Positions 1-9,612 are shown, counted from the stretch's first letter. The stretch is 64,000 nt of DNA from Vibrio sp. S9_S30 (GCF_014694455.1 NZ_JAAUWT010000009.1:62001-126000); one strand, 5' to 3'. Numbers and translations are program-made. Notes: generated by a model not told the origin, from the letters alone.

Positions 1-1607
1 ACCTAAGCCATTTGAGTAGTCGATTTTAAAGTCCTCTGGGGACGCAAAAGGACCCAGATGCAATCCACGTGGTGTCGTAGGATAGCTTTGAGGTGTATCT
101 CGGCAGTGTGTATTGGCGAGTTCTTCTGAATAGTTGCTATGGTAGTAGCGATCGCCTTCTATCACACCAAGTGTCGAAAGTCCATTTAATTGATACATGT
201 AATTCATTGTGCTGTGGTAATTGGGTTTGAAGTTAAGCACTTCATTCCCACCGTGCTTAAGGCCTAGATTGTGACCAAATTCATGCATGAGGGTGGCAGC
301 CTGAGTATTCACAAGGTTGTTTCTATTCGTGGCTGAATTGCTATTAAGCTTCCACCTTCCTAGAGTGATAAGGGAATCATTCCCGTTGAACTCTGCGATA
401 CCTGAAGAGCTAGGAGTACCATCTTTATTTTGGCTGCTTGCAAACATCATGTAGTAAAACACTAAACGGCGACGAATATCCATGTGCTCGATTTTATAGC
501 TTTGCAGAGTCACAGAGCTTTTCGGATTCATACTGATGTTAAAAGAGAAGGGGACTTGATTACCCCCCCTAGATTGTGATCCTGACCGTGCAATGAGCCT
601 GTATCGAAATGCAGCGAATAGCCTTTATTCTGGAAAGCAAGCTGCACTTTGTCGAGCGCTTCTTTGTGTGGGATGATGCCCTCATCAGCAAGCTGTAGAT
701 TTCCGTTGGTCGCATCCATGTAATCCAGTTCTATAAAGATATCAGGTTGATTTTCTCGTGCTCCCCAACCATACATATCCATACCTGCATACGTTGTTTC
801 TGGGCGTTCTGAACAATCGGGGATATTGTCTGCATCGTCATCTGATACACAGTGATTCACATCGTTGACACCTCCAGGCGTTGCGAATGCAACCATTCTC
901 CAATCTTCAGCTTTGTTGGTGTCGGTATGCATTTGAGAGCGCGATAAACTGCCGCCTAAACTCTTTGGCAATGCCTCAATAGTGGAGGTGCCTGTCCAGT
1001 TCTCTGCCGATGTAGGGAGAGTTGTATCTGTGCCAAAACGAACAAAGTCGACGGTTTGATTATTGCTGTTTTGCACAATTTCAACAAAACCATTGCTTCC
1101 CCAATATGGAATATAGTTTTCGTTATCTAATACAATCAGTTGCTTAGAGCGTTCCGTTTTTGCTGGAGCATTATGTAATCTTCTGGCTTGGATCAGAACG
1201 TACTCTCCTGTGTTCAAGGTTGCTTGGGGGAGTGGGAAGGTATAATCCTTTTGTAGGATGTAGCTATTATTGACTGCTTTTGACCTAAGGGAATATTGGC
1301 TAAGGTCGATATTGGTGCTGCCGGAGTTGTATACTTCGATCCAGCGTTGATCATCAGTATATTTGGAGGTTGATATTTCATTGATAATCAATTCTGACTG
1401 TGGCGAAACAATGGAAGCGTTTCGAAAGTGGTTTCTGCTGATACCTGATTTTTTTTCATCGATTGACTTAATATTCAGAGCTTGAGTCATGCTGCTCGTA
1501 GCGTTTGAAAAACTGGCTTGAATATCATTGGAATTGCCCTCTTCCCCACAGCCTGCTAGCCCGATGGCTATAGAGATTGCACCTAGATTAATAAATAATT
1601 TTTTCAT
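1..1607 (-). pseudogene. Lamin-tail-domain lipoprotein zinc metalloprotease, frameshifted, cut by window edge
   Basis: The gene starts at ATG 1605-1607 after GAGCGAG. The N-terminus is a lipoprotein signal with lipobox L-A-G-C. Residues about 70-190 resemble a lamin-tail domain (INEIS... WIEVYNSG). The first frame stops at 528. The other minus-strand frame continues without a stop from about 570 to the left edge and encodes HEFGHNLGLKHGG near 256-294, the HExxHxxGxxH zinc site of metzincin-type proteases. The frames join at a run of seven G (563-569); one more G, or two fewer, would restore a single reading frame. The family role would be a cell-surface or secreted peptidase. The call is pseudogene, but a phase-variable gene or a sequencing error in the homopolymer is equally possible. 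The C-terminus lies outside the window. Confidence 0.75.
563..569. repeat. Seven-base C/G homopolymer at the protease frameshift
   Basis: Seven C on the plus strand (seven G in the coding strand) sit exactly where the two reading frames of the metalloprotease gene must join. Such tracts slip during replication or transcription. Whether this is a real switch cannot be decided from one sequence. Confidence 0.7.
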
Positions 1608-2217
1608 GTTCTCGCTCAATTATTATGTGTATAGCAAAAAGAGCGGAGGATAATATTTAAAATGTGGTTTTTATTAGAATATAATTTTAATTAAGATGGG
1701 TAGAGGATCTCAAAACAAATGTACGTAAGATGAGATTCCGAACTGAAAGAATCAACGGCTACGTAAAAGGGAGGTTTTTTAGCCTGTTTTCTAAAGAGAG
1801 CATTTCTTATTTTATTGATAAATGATCTCTTCTGCTCTCACTCTATATTCATGAGTACTCATAAAATAAACAGTGTTGGTGGCCATGAGATAACGCAGAA
1901 AGCAGAATGGAGAAAGGAACCAAACGTTGTTCCCCCCTTTTTTTCTTCGCCTGATAACAATGCTATGTATTGTTGAAAATAATTCATTTACATTTTAATG
2001 CGAATTGAGTGCGAAGAAGCACGAGTAAAAATCAAAGCCACGTAGCTGAATAGTCGAAGATAGCGCTTCTATTGCAGTGCGTGTTTTTTTGTGGCTTTTC
2101 CCCGTCTTGCTGGTGGTACTTGGATTAGCGATAGCGGACGCGATCATGGATTCTTAGGGCTTATAACCTTCAATCTTTAAAGTCGGTATCTTTCTTTTGA
2201 ATTGCCCTGCTTCACGA
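1608..2217. other. Intergenic region without a recognised gene
   Basis: About 600 bases lie between the start of the metalloprotease gene and the end of tauM. I see no convincing ORF. One inverted repeat, AAAGCCAC (2034-2041) with GTGGCTTT (2091-2098), encloses about 50 bases, with a T-run just before the right arm. It could be a large hairpin, a terminator or part of a small RNA. Support is weak. Confidence 0.4.
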
Positions 2218-3561
2218 TCAAGGAAACCCAAATAGCTTAGGCAGGTACAGCGACAAACTCGGGAAAAAGGCGATGATAAAGACCGCGATCACCGAGGTCA
2301 TCACAAACGGATGAATTCTTGCCGTTATCTGCTCAACCGTTGAGCCACCAATCCCCGATGCCACGAAGATGTTTTCCCCAAGGGGCGGGGTGGCAAAACC
2401 AATCGACAATACACATACGACTACAATGCCGACGTGAGTGGGATCGGCACCCAGCATATACATGATCGGCAGCAGCACTGGCACAATGATCATGATGGCA
2501 GCTAGGGTTTCCATAAACATCCCAATGAAGATCAGTAAGCTGATGGTCAGCGTCCATACCAGATACATGTTGTCGGTCAGGTTAAGCAACGAATTAGCCA
2601 CCACCACTGGGATTTTTTGCTCCACCAGAAGGCGACCAAAGACGGTTGCAGCAAACAAAATTAACAATACACGACCCGTTATCCACGTCGTAGTGGAAAG
2701 GGATTGGATGATGCTTTGGAAAGTGAGTTCTCGGTGGAGAAACAACCCAACAAACAAGGAGTAGAAAATCGCCACCACGGCCGATTCGGTCGGCGTGAAA
2801 ATGCCGCTGTAGATGCCGCCGAGAATAAGAAACGGTGCCAGAATGGACCAAACGCCATGCCTTGCTGCGGTTCTGATGTCTTTTGAATCCCAATCCTCTT
2901 TTAACCCTTTGTAGCCTCGTTTTTTGGCAATAACATAATTGGTTGCCATCAGCGACAGCGCCATAATCAAGCCTGGGATCACGCCAGCAACAAAGAGTTT
3001 AGGAATCGAAACGGTAGAAAACGTGCCGTGCTCGGCAATCGCTTCAGGGGGCGGCATTAACCCCATAGACGAGATACCAAAAATCACGAGTGGGATAGAC
3101 GGGGGAATGATGATCCCAAGCCCGCCTGAGGCCGCAGTGACGGCGGAGGCATAGCTTTTTTCATAATCGCGCTTCACCATGGCTGGAATCATGAGCATGC
3201 CAACCGCGGCGGTGGTCGCAGGCCCTGAACCGGAGATCGCGCCAAAAAACAAGCAAGCTACCACGGTGGCCATGCCTAATCCGCCTGTTACCGGCCCCGC
3301 TAAATTCTCGGCGATATCGACCAGCCGCTTTGAGATGCCTGCCGCTTCCATTAATGCTCCCGCTAATACAAATGCGGGCAGCGCCATGAGAGGGAAGTTA
3401 CCTACCGAGGTAAAGGCAATTTGCACTAAGGCGATGGGGTTTTTATCCAGTAATAGGTACGCCGCCATAGAGGCACCCGCCAACGACACGGTAATCGGCG
3501 CTCCCAACATCAGCAGCACCAAAAAGCTGCCAAATAAAATCAGCGTTAAATAGGCTTCCAT
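2218..3561 (-). CDS. tauM: TRAP transporter large permease (DctM family), probably for taurine
   Basis: A 447-residue, very hydrophobic protein of DctM length with about twelve membrane segments. The glycine-rich GAISGSGPATTAAVG motif (about residues 107-121) and a second one, FATPPLGENIFVASGIG, near the C-terminus are typical of the ion-coupled large TRAP subunit. It starts at 3561 with GGAG upstream. It is the last gene of the minus-strand series xsc-tauX-tauY-tauK-tauL-tauM, 15 bases after tauL. Substrate is inferred from the neighbouring taurine dehydrogenase and Xsc genes; TRAP systems of this type (TauKLM) are known from taurine-using marine bacteria. Confidence 0.85.
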   Translation of the reverse strand: MEAYLTLILFGSFLVLLMLGAPITVSLAGASMAAYLLLDKNPIALVQIAFTSVGNFPLMALPAFVLAGALMEAAGISKRLVDIAENLAGPVTGGLGMATVVACLFFGAISGSGPATTAAVGMLMIPAMVKRDYEKSYASAVTAASGGLGIIIPPSIPLVIFGISSMGLMPPPEAIAEHGTFSTVSIPKLFVAGVIPGLIMALSLMATNYVIAKKRGYKGLKEDWDSKDIRTAARHGVWSILAPFLILGGIYSGIFTPTESAVVAIFYSLFVGLFLHRELTFQSIIQSLSTTTWITGRVLLILFAATVFGRLLVEQKIPVVVANSLLNLTDNMYLVWTLTISLLIFIGMFMETLAAIMIIVPVLLPIMYMLGADPTHVGIVVVCVLSIGFATPPLGENIFVASGIGGSTVEQITARIHPFVMTSVIAVFIIAFFPSLSLYLPKLFGFP

Positions 3562-3576
3562 GCTTGAGGCTCCACC

Positions 3577-4134
3577 TTATTTTGCCTTGTAGGCTTTGTT
3601 TTTGAGAAAGTCATTTTTTAACGATTGCTTTTGAACCTCTTCGCTTTCTGGATCGGTGGGTTCAATGCCTAGCACCCATTTTTCGTAGTTGTTCCATAGA
3701 ATGCGAACCGCCATTAAGAAAAAAGCAATGGGTAAAATCAGGTAGAAATACTTCATGGGAATGCCTGTCGTCTGAGACTTCCAAAATAGGTTCATTTTGT
3801 TGAATACAAAGTCGTAACTCAGGTAAACAAAGTAAAGATTAAACGCTACCCAGATAAGGTCGGCGATGGTTTCACAAACGGTTTTGACTATCGGTGGGAA
3901 GAATCGAAAATGGAAACTCACACGATTATGTGCCGACATCTTCGCCGCCACAACAGCGCCCAAATAAGCAAACCAAACAAACATGTAGGTAGCCACTTCA
4001 TCACCCCAAGGGATGGAATATTGGAACGTCTGCCGCAATACAATTTGCGAAAAGAGAAGAACCACAAACGAAGCCAGTAACAGGCAGCATGTGTATTCTT
4101 CAACATTGTTTAGGTGTTTTCTCAATGACTTCAT
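3577..4134 (-). CDS. tauL: TRAP transporter small permease (DctQ family)
   Basis: A 185-residue protein with four predicted membrane helices and the DctQ-type stretch around WGDEVATYMFVW (about residues 43-54), where TRAP small subunits carry a conserved W/E. The charged C-terminal tail after the last helix is longer than usual. It sits between the binding protein and large permease genes and would form the membrane complex with TauM. Substrate assignment is by context only. Confidence 0.82.
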   Translation of the reverse strand: MKSLRKHLNNVEEYTCCLLLASFVVLLFSQIVLRQTFQYSIPWGDEVATYMFVWFAYLGAVVAAKMSAHNRVSFHFRFFPPIVKTVCETIADLIWVAFNLYFVYLSYDFVFNKMNLFWKSQTTGIPMKYFYLILPIAFFLMAVRILWNNYEKWVLGIEPTDPESEEVQKQSLKNDFLKNKAYKAK

Positions 4135-4221
4135 AACACGAGTCTCTGCGAGCTAGAATGGCATCCAACAAATAGGACCAGATGCCATTGTGTAAGGACG
4201 AATACCGTCTTCAGACCTGAA

Positions 4222-5220
4222 TTAACGGCCCAGAGATTTCAATGTGTTATCCAGCTTTTCTTTGCCGCCAATACTGGCATAAAACTTTGGCCACACTTCT
4301 TTGGTGACTTTGCTTATCCACTCTTTCTCGCCATCGGCAGGTTCGGTAATCACCATACCTTTAGCCACTAAGTCTTTGCGGATCCGGTCTTCCGATTCCA
4401 ATAAGAATTGATAACTGTACTCCGTTGCTTCTTTGCCTGCCGAAAGTATCGCTTCTTGTATGTCTTTGGATTGCTCTTGGAAAATGGATTCGCTGACAAT
4501 CAAAGGCTCGATCGAGAAGATGTAGCGGATGTTGGTGATGTATTTTTGCACCTCGTTGAACTTCATCGCGTGCACTGTGATGTAAGGGTTGTCTTGGCCA
4601 TCGACCACGCCTTGCTGCAAGCCAGTAAAGGTTTCCGACCACGCCATTGGCGTTGGGTTGATGCCCCATGCTTGATAAGCTGAGATCATGATGTCGTTCT
4701 TCGGTACTCGAATCACCAGCCCTTTAAGATCTTCTAGCGTTTTGACAGGGCGCTTAGAATTGGTCAGGACGCGGAAGCCAGAATATGCCCAGCCAACAAT
4801 GCGAACATTGGCATCACGAATGGTGTTTTTCACTAACTCATCACCGACAGCACCTTGAGTCAGTTTTTTTGCCTCTTCCGCACTTTGAATCAGGTACGGC
4901 ATGGTGAGCAAACCCACCGACGGAGAAAAGGGCGTCACGTTATTGATCGCGAGTACGGAAAAATCAAGTAAGCCGATGGCGGCGTTATTGACGGTATCTT
5001 GTTCGTTGCCAAGCTGACCATTCGGAAACAAATCCAATTTCACACTGCCATTGGTTTTCTTTTCCATCAGTTCGCTAAATTTGGTGCCTAATTCCCATTG
5101 TGTCCCCCCCGCTGCGTCACCCAGTGCCATTTTAAAGGTCTTGGCAGACGTGACGGGAGCCGCGATTGCGACGGCAATCAAAGCGCTCAATGAAATGAAT
5201 TTCGAATTGGTAAGTATCAT
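4222..5220 (-). CDS. tauK: TRAP transporter periplasmic binding protein (DctP family)
   Basis: A 332-residue protein with a cleavable signal peptide (about residues 1-26, ending VTSA). The DctP fold is indicated by FPNGQLGNEQD (about 65-75), VGWAYSGFRVLTN and GLVIRVPKND, whose Arg171 matches the conserved arginine that holds the acid group of the ligand in this family. TAWSETFTGLQQGVVDGQDNP-type sequence (AWSETFTGLQQG, VDGQDNP) is also characteristic. It precedes tauLM with an 87-base gap. The ligand is probably taurine, from the neighbouring catabolic genes. Confidence 0.85.
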   Translation of the reverse strand: MILTNSKFISLSALIAVAIAAPVTSAKTFKMALGDAAGGTQWELGTKFSELMEKKTNGSVKLDLFPNGQLGNEQDTVNNAAIGLLDFSVLAINNVTPFSPSVGLLTMPYLIQSAEEAKKLTQGAVGDELVKNTIRDANVRIVGWAYSGFRVLTNSKRPVKTLEDLKGLVIRVPKNDIMISAYQAWGINPTPMAWSETFTGLQQGVVDGQDNPYITVHAMKFNEVQKYITNIRYIFSIEPLIVSESIFQEQSKDIQEAILSAGKEATEYSYQFLLESEDRIRKDLVAKGMVITEPADGEKEWISKVTKEVWPKFYASIGGKEKLDNTLKSLGR

Positions 5221-5426
5221 TGTTTTAACCTTTCGTCCATGTGCGTGTTATGCGTCCGTGGTTGGATGAAGATGTTTCCGCAAGACGCCCCGAGATAGTC
5301 GTGTCGTTCTCCTTAGAAAATGCGTAGTAAGTAAATGGGTTGTCGCTCAATCTTTAAATCGGTGTCAACTCAGTGACTCTTTACTCATTAAGCCGATTCG
5401 CTGTGAATCGCCAAAAGAGGTGCGGG

Positions 5427-6914
5427 TTACAGCACTTCGTCTTTGAGGTGATACCACTTGTACAAAAACCGTTGTCCCATGCGTCGAAACGGAGCAAACG
5501 CTTCCGACGCCACCACATCCCGAAGGTTTGGAAAGGGCAACTTAGATTGAAAAATAGGCAGGTCGAGGCTTTGCCCTTCTCCCGCGATCCATTGGGCAAG
5601 TCGTTTGCCCGCTTGCGCTGAATACATCACACCATTACCGCCATAACCCAATGCGTAATAAATCGATTCTTTGTGGTTGGGTTGGTAAATTCTCGGCATC
5701 ATGTCGTGGCTAACGTCGACCCACCCCCACCATGAATAATCGACTTCTATGCCTTGAAGGGCAGGGAATTTACGGTGTAAATCGTTAACAAGAAATTGCT
5801 TATACTTTTCTTCTGGTGCGGACTTGCCGGTTATCGCACTGCGCGAGCCAATTTGCACTCGGTTGTCTGGTAGCAGGCGGTAGTAATGGCGTAAAACACG
5901 GGTATCCGTTAAGACTTGTTTGGTTTTAAAATTGCACTCGTCGATCTCTGTTTGCGTAAGTGGGCGAGTGACGATGGAATTGGAGAGAATCGGCAGCAGG
6001 CGGTTTTTCAATTCAGGGTGTAACCCTTGTGATGTGTAGCCCCCCGTGGCAACGCCAACCGCCCGCGTTTTTACGATGCCTCCAGGGGTGGTGAGGTAGT
6101 GAAGATCGCCTTCCGATATCCAGCCAGTCACGGGGCTGCTGGTGTGTACTTTTACGCCCAAACGGCGCGCTTTTTCCAAATAGCCAAACGCCAACTTTCC
6201 CGCGTGAATGCCGATGCCTTCTGGCTCGTGCATGGCACCTTCCGCTTCTTTGTCGTCAACAAAGTCGCGCTTTACCGTGGCAGCATCAAGAATTTGTGCG
6301 TCGTAATGAAAGGTATTGCGCAGCAGCTTGGCTTCTTTTTCTAGTGTCGGCATGACCTTACTGCGATGCGCAATATAGAGATGACCACCGGGCTGTGGGT
6401 CACAGTCAATGTCTTTGATAAGATTTTTGAACGTTTCCATACCATCCAGACATTCTTGGTGCATCTTCAACGCGGTGTCTAACCCCCAACGTTCTATCCA
6501 TTGTGATCGTTTTAAACGACCGCTTGCACATTGTGCTTGCCCCCCGTTACGGGTGCTGCACCCCCAACTGGCTCGGTTGGCTTCCAAGACTGTGGCTCTG
6601 ATTCCATAGTGTTCCGCGAGGTATATTGCGGCGGTCAGCCCCGTATAGCCGGATCCAATAATCACCACATCCGCATCAGTATCCGACAGAATTGGACCAT
6701 CGTCTTGAGGTGGTTCACCCGCCGTACCTATCCAGTAAGTAGGCGCGTAGGCTTGATCGGTTCCTGGGGTCTGCCGCGTAAGCGGATCGTAGCGGGGGTC
6801 GTATGCTTGCGGAGCCCGCTTTTTTTCAGAAGGCGCAGGCGCTGCACCATTCAGTATGTGTGAATTCATGGAATCAGAGTTCATGGAATCAGAGTTCATG
6901 GAATCAGAGTTCAT
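5427..6914 (-). CDS. tauY: FAD-dependent oxidoreductase, probable taurine dehydrogenase large subunit
   Basis: A 495-residue DAO/GlpO-type flavoprotein. The FAD-binding GSGYTG lies at residues 87-92, preceded by DADVVII; RNGGQAQ follows, and the C-terminal GYGGNGVMYSAQAGKRLAQ region is the second FAD-contacting part. The family includes gamma-glutamylputrescine oxidase and TauY. The TauY reading comes from the SnoaL-like tauX gene 14 bases upstream, and from xsc and the TRAP genes; TauXY deaminates taurine to sulfoacetaldehyde. The start at 6914 is set by TGGAGG five bases upstream. The first 20 residues are a repeated MNSDS unit (see repeat), an unusual extension. Confidence 0.78.
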   Translation of the reverse strand: MNSDSMNSDSMNSDSMNSHILNGAAPAPSEKKRAPQAYDPRYDPLTRQTPGTDQAYAPTYWIGTAGEPPQDDGPILSDTDADVVIIGSGYTGLTAAIYLAEHYGIRATVLEANRASWGCSTRNGGQAQCASGRLKRSQWIERWGLDTALKMHQECLDGMETFKNLIKDIDCDPQPGGHLYIAHRSKVMPTLEKEAKLLRNTFHYDAQILDAATVKRDFVDDKEAEGAMHEPEGIGIHAGKLAFGYLEKARRLGVKVHTSSPVTGWISEGDLHYLTTPGGIVKTRAVGVATGGYTSQGLHPELKNRLLPILSNSIVTRPLTQTEIDECNFKTKQVLTDTRVLRHYYRLLPDNRVQIGSRSAITGKSAPEEKYKQFLVNDLHRKFPALQGIEVDYSWWGWVDVSHDMMPRIYQPNHKESIYYALGYGGNGVMYSAQAGKRLAQWIAGEGQSLDLPIFQSKLPFPNLRDVVASEAFAPFRRMGQRFLYKWYHLKDEVL

Positions 6915-6915
6915 G
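6862..6915. repeat. 15-bp tandem repeat covering the tauY start codon
   Basis: Three perfect 15-bp units (6871-6885, 6886-6900, 6901-6915) plus a partial unit encode M-N-S-D-S repeats at the TauY N-terminus. Each unit contains an in-frame ATG, so the copy number can change without breaking the frame. Confidence 0.9.
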
Positions 6916-6928
6916 CTGCCTCCAGTGG

Positions 6929-7336
6929 CTATTTGACGTCGACGCTGATGGCGGGACGATCTTTACGGAAAGCGTTCTTAACCTGAATTTTTCCATCTTT
7001 TACGGTAAATACATCCACCATGCGCGCTTCAATTCGGTCGCCATTGGGCGTGGTTGCGCAAAATGTGGATTCCGTCACCGCGCGATCACCCGAGACAAAA
7101 TGAACGGGATCTTTCCATTGAACATCAGGGAAGTTTTTCCATACGACAGCGAATGCGTCGCGAAGTGCCTCTTTCCCTGTGAAGGTGTTCCCTTGCAAAT
7201 CTGCACCTGCGGCGGTGTGAAACACGCAATCGTCGGTCACGAAGCTTAATAAAGCCTCAATGTCATGGGCATTCCACGCATCGCTAAAACCTTGAAGAGT
7301 TGGGATGGTGATTTGATCTTGATTGCTTGTGTTCAT
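6929..7336 (-). CDS. tauX: SnoaL/NTF2-like protein, probable taurine dehydrogenase small subunit
   Basis: A 135-residue NTF2-like fold protein: FSDAWNAHDIEALLSFVTDD at the N-terminus, a central FxGKEALRDAF segment and a C-terminal VDVFTVKDGKI strand pair are the classic SnoaL pattern. TauX, the small partner of TauY, is a short protein of this type, and it lies directly before tauY. A strong AAGGAG-like site sits before the start (complement of gctccttc at 7340-7347). The biochemical role of the small subunit is less clear than that of TauY. Confidence 0.7.
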   Translation of the reverse strand: MNTSNQDQITIPTLQGFSDAWNAHDIEALLSFVTDDCVFHTAAGADLQGNTFTGKEALRDAFAVVWKNFPDVQWKDPVHFVSGDRAVTESTFCATTPNGDRIEARMVDVFTVKDGKIQVKNAFRKDRPAISVDVK

Positions 7337-7448
7337 TTTCTTGCTCCTTCAAAAATCAGCAGTACAAACATGAATCGATGAGAGAAAGATCTGGGTATGA
7401 AGTCAGATTCAACCGCTGTGTGTTTTGCTAGGTTACAGTTTTATTATT

Positions 7449-7479
7449 TCAATATGCGAGACATAACGTTCCATATTGA
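7449..7479. promoter_or_regulatory. Inverted repeat between xsc and tauX, possible operator
   Basis: TCAATATG (7449-7456) and CATATTGA (7472-7479) form a perfect 8-bp inverted repeat with a 15-base spacer in the 206-base gap between xsc and tauX. It could be a regulator site controlling a separate tauXYKLM transcript, or a weak hairpin. No T-run follows, so an operator is more likely than a terminator. Confidence 0.45.
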
Positions 7480-7542
7480 GATATACATACCAATAATTAA
7501 CCGTTCTTGCACTGGGTGACTGGCGGTGCCAGTCGGCCTTGT

Positions 7543-9351
7543 TTAGACGTAATCTTTGTATTTCTCTAAGTGACGCACGGGTGTAGACAGCGCATCACGA
7601 CGGAATGGGTCGCCTAATTCACGTGTACACATGATTTCGATAATGGTGGTCTTGCCTTCGTTCATTTGTCTGTCGATGGCTTTTTGCAAAGTGGGACCGA
7701 CATCTTCCAATTTATCGACCGTGATGCCTTCGGCACCCATAGAGCGTGCGATTTCGGCGAAGCTTTGGTTGTCGAGTTCGCCAGCAACGAAACGACGGTT
7801 GTAGAAATCCACTTGGTTTTTCTTTTCAGCGCCCCACTGGCGGTTATGGAAAACCACGGCGGTCACAGGAATATTGTGGCGTACGCACGTCATGGTCTCG
7901 ACTAGGCTCATGCCCCATGCACCGTCACCCGCGTAAGAAATCGCTGGGCGATGAGGCGCGGCCACTTTTGCCCCAATGATGGTGGGGAACGCATAACCAC
8001 AGTTACCAAAACTCATGGCGGCAAAGAAGCTACGTGGTTTTTCAAAGCGCAAATAGCTATTGGCAATGGAGTTGATGTTGCCGATGTCGGTTGACACCAT
8101 CACATCTTCCGGCATGGCTTTTTCGAGTTCGCGCAAGACTTGGCGTGGGTGTAGGTACTCACCACCAGAGAATGGTGTCTCTTGGGCGTTCTCTTCGATC
8201 ATGTCTAGGCTGAACTGGTCTTTTTCGTGCGTCCAGTCATCCAGTTCTTGTTCCCAAGCGGCTTTTTCGGCTTGAATTTTCTCGAAACGCGCTTGTTTGT
8301 TTGCATCACACATTAACGTGCGACCTTCTAAACGTTGGGTCAGGGCGACAGCAGCGGCTTTTGCATCACCACAAATGCCTACGGAGATTTTCTTAACCAA
8401 TCCCAACATTTTGTTGTCGGCATCGATCTGAATGATCTTGGCCTTGGTTGGCCAGTAATCCATGCCGTGTTGTGGCAGAGTACCAAAAGGACCAAGACGT
8501 GAGCCAAGTGCGACGACGACATCCGCTTGGGAAATCAGCTTCATTGCCGCTTTCGACCCTTGATAGCCTAGGGGACCACACCATAATTCATGGCTGGCAG
8601 GGAACGAATCGTTGTGTAAGTAGCTGTTCACGACCGCTGCACCTAAGCGTTCTGCTAATGCCTTACATTCTTCAATGGCATCGCCCATCACGACACCACC
8701 ACCGGAAATGATCACTGGGAATTTGGCTTGAGCTAAGATGTCTGCTGCATCATTTAAGCTTTGTTCGCCACCCGCACCTCTATCGAGACGAGCGGGTTTC
8801 GGGATTTCGCATTGAATGTCGCCATAAAAATAATCGCGTGGGATGTTGAGTTGAGTCGGACCCATCTCACTCATTGCACGATCAAAACAGCGACCGGTGT
8901 ATTCCGCCATGCGCGAAGGGTGGGTTACGTGCCCTTGGTATTTAGTAAATTCTTGGAACATCGGAAGCTGGTTACATTCTTGGAAACCGCCCAACCCCAT
9001 GGTGGTGGTGCCCGTTTCTGGCGTTACAATCACCACTGGGCTGTGCGCCCAATAGGCGGCGGCGACGGCGGTCACACAGTTACTGATCCCTGGTCCATTT
9101 TGCCCAATCACCACACCATGCTCGCCAGAAACACGTGAGTAGCCATCGGCCATGTGTGCTGCCCCTTGTTCGTGAACGACTGGGATTAAACGAATGCCAG
9201 CAGGGGCAAAAATATCCATGGCATCCATAAAAGCGGATCCCATGATGCCAAACATGTCCTGTACATTATTGGCAACCAGTGTTTCTACAAACGCCTCTGA
9301 AGGTGTCATGCGCGTTTTTCCTTCAACCACGCTTCTTGTCTTTTCTCTCAT
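7543..9351 (-). CDS. xsc: Sulfoacetaldehyde acetyltransferase (thiamine diphosphate enzyme)
   Basis: Converts sulfoacetaldehyde and phosphate to acetyl phosphate and sulfite, the desulfonation step of taurine use in the cytoplasm. It has the full ThDP-enzyme layout: N-terminal pyrimidine-binding domain with the catalytic glutamate in VVHEQGA, a central domain with VVALGSRLGP, and a C-terminal pyrophosphate domain with the Mg/ThDP motif GDGAWGMS followed by HN. Specific stretches (MFGIMGSAFMDAMD, GLGGFQECNQLPMF, RDYFYGD) are Xsc-like rather than acetolactate synthase-like. The start at 9351 is preferred over an upstream ATG at 9402 because AAGGAGACAGCG precedes it and it gives 602 residues, close to family length. 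No intact pta follows, as it often does in other bacteria. Confidence 0.93.
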   Translation of the reverse strand: MREKTRSVVEGKTRMTPSEAFVETLVANNVQDMFGIMGSAFMDAMDIFAPAGIRLIPVVHEQGAAHMADGYSRVSGEHGVVIGQNGPGISNCVTAVAAAYWAHSPVVIVTPETGTTTMGLGGFQECNQLPMFQEFTKYQGHVTHPSRMAEYTGRCFDRAMSEMGPTQLNIPRDYFYGDIQCEIPKPARLDRGAGGEQSLNDAADILAQAKFPVIISGGGVVMGDAIEECKALAERLGAAVVNSYLHNDSFPASHELWCGPLGYQGSKAAMKLISQADVVVALGSRLGPFGTLPQHGMDYWPTKAKIIQIDADNKMLGLVKKISVGICGDAKAAAVALTQRLEGRTLMCDANKQARFEKIQAEKAAWEQELDDWTHEKDQFSLDMIEENAQETPFSGGEYLHPRQVLRELEKAMPEDVMVSTDIGNINSIANSYLRFEKPRSFFAAMSFGNCGYAFPTIIGAKVAAPHRPAISYAGDGAWGMSLVETMTCVRHNIPVTAVVFHNRQWGAEKKNQVDFYNRRFVAGELDNQSFAEIARSMGAEGITVDKLEDVGPTLQKAIDRQMNEGKTTIIEIMCTRELGDPFRRDALSTPVRHLEKYKDYV

Positions 9352-9582
9352 CGCTGTCTCCTTGATGAAATACACTAAATTTCGAAATTTGGAATAATAC
9401 ATTTCGTTAACTGGAATTTAACATTACTCTAATCGTGTGATTTTTATACGTCAATGGAAATGTTTAAAATGGAATGATTTGTTCCATAAATCGATATCTT
9501 GTTATCAAAATAGCGCACGAAAGGTGTTCAACTTGAGAGGGCTGAGAAAGAATAGGCGCCACTGAATGAAAAGGATTGTGTG
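9352..9582. promoter_or_regulatory. Divergent regulatory region between xsc and the cobS-like gene
   Basis: This AT-rich gap contains several palindromes: AAATTTCGAAATTT (9377-9390, perfect) and ATGGAA-N7-TTCCAT (9469-9487), with further TGGAA half-sites nearby. TGGAA/TTCCA dyads resemble the box of E. coli IclR (TGGAA-N5-TTCCA), though spacing differs by two. An IclR-family gene is present at 19.5 kb. The inference is that this region controls both the sulfonate genes and the CobST-like pair. Confidence 0.45.
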
Positions 9583-9612
9583 ATGAATACGAGTGTGATG
9601 AATACGAGTGCG
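9583..9612. repeat. 15-bp tandem duplication at the cobS-like start codon
   Basis: Two 15-bp units (9583-9597 and 9598-9612) differ at one base and encode M-N-T-S repeats. As in tauY, each unit supplies a start codon in frame. Confidence 0.88.

Noticed and set aside
2034-2098. Small RNA gene
   Set aside because: Only one long-range inverted repeat; no promoter or conserved structure could be recognised, so it is listed only as an intergenic observation.
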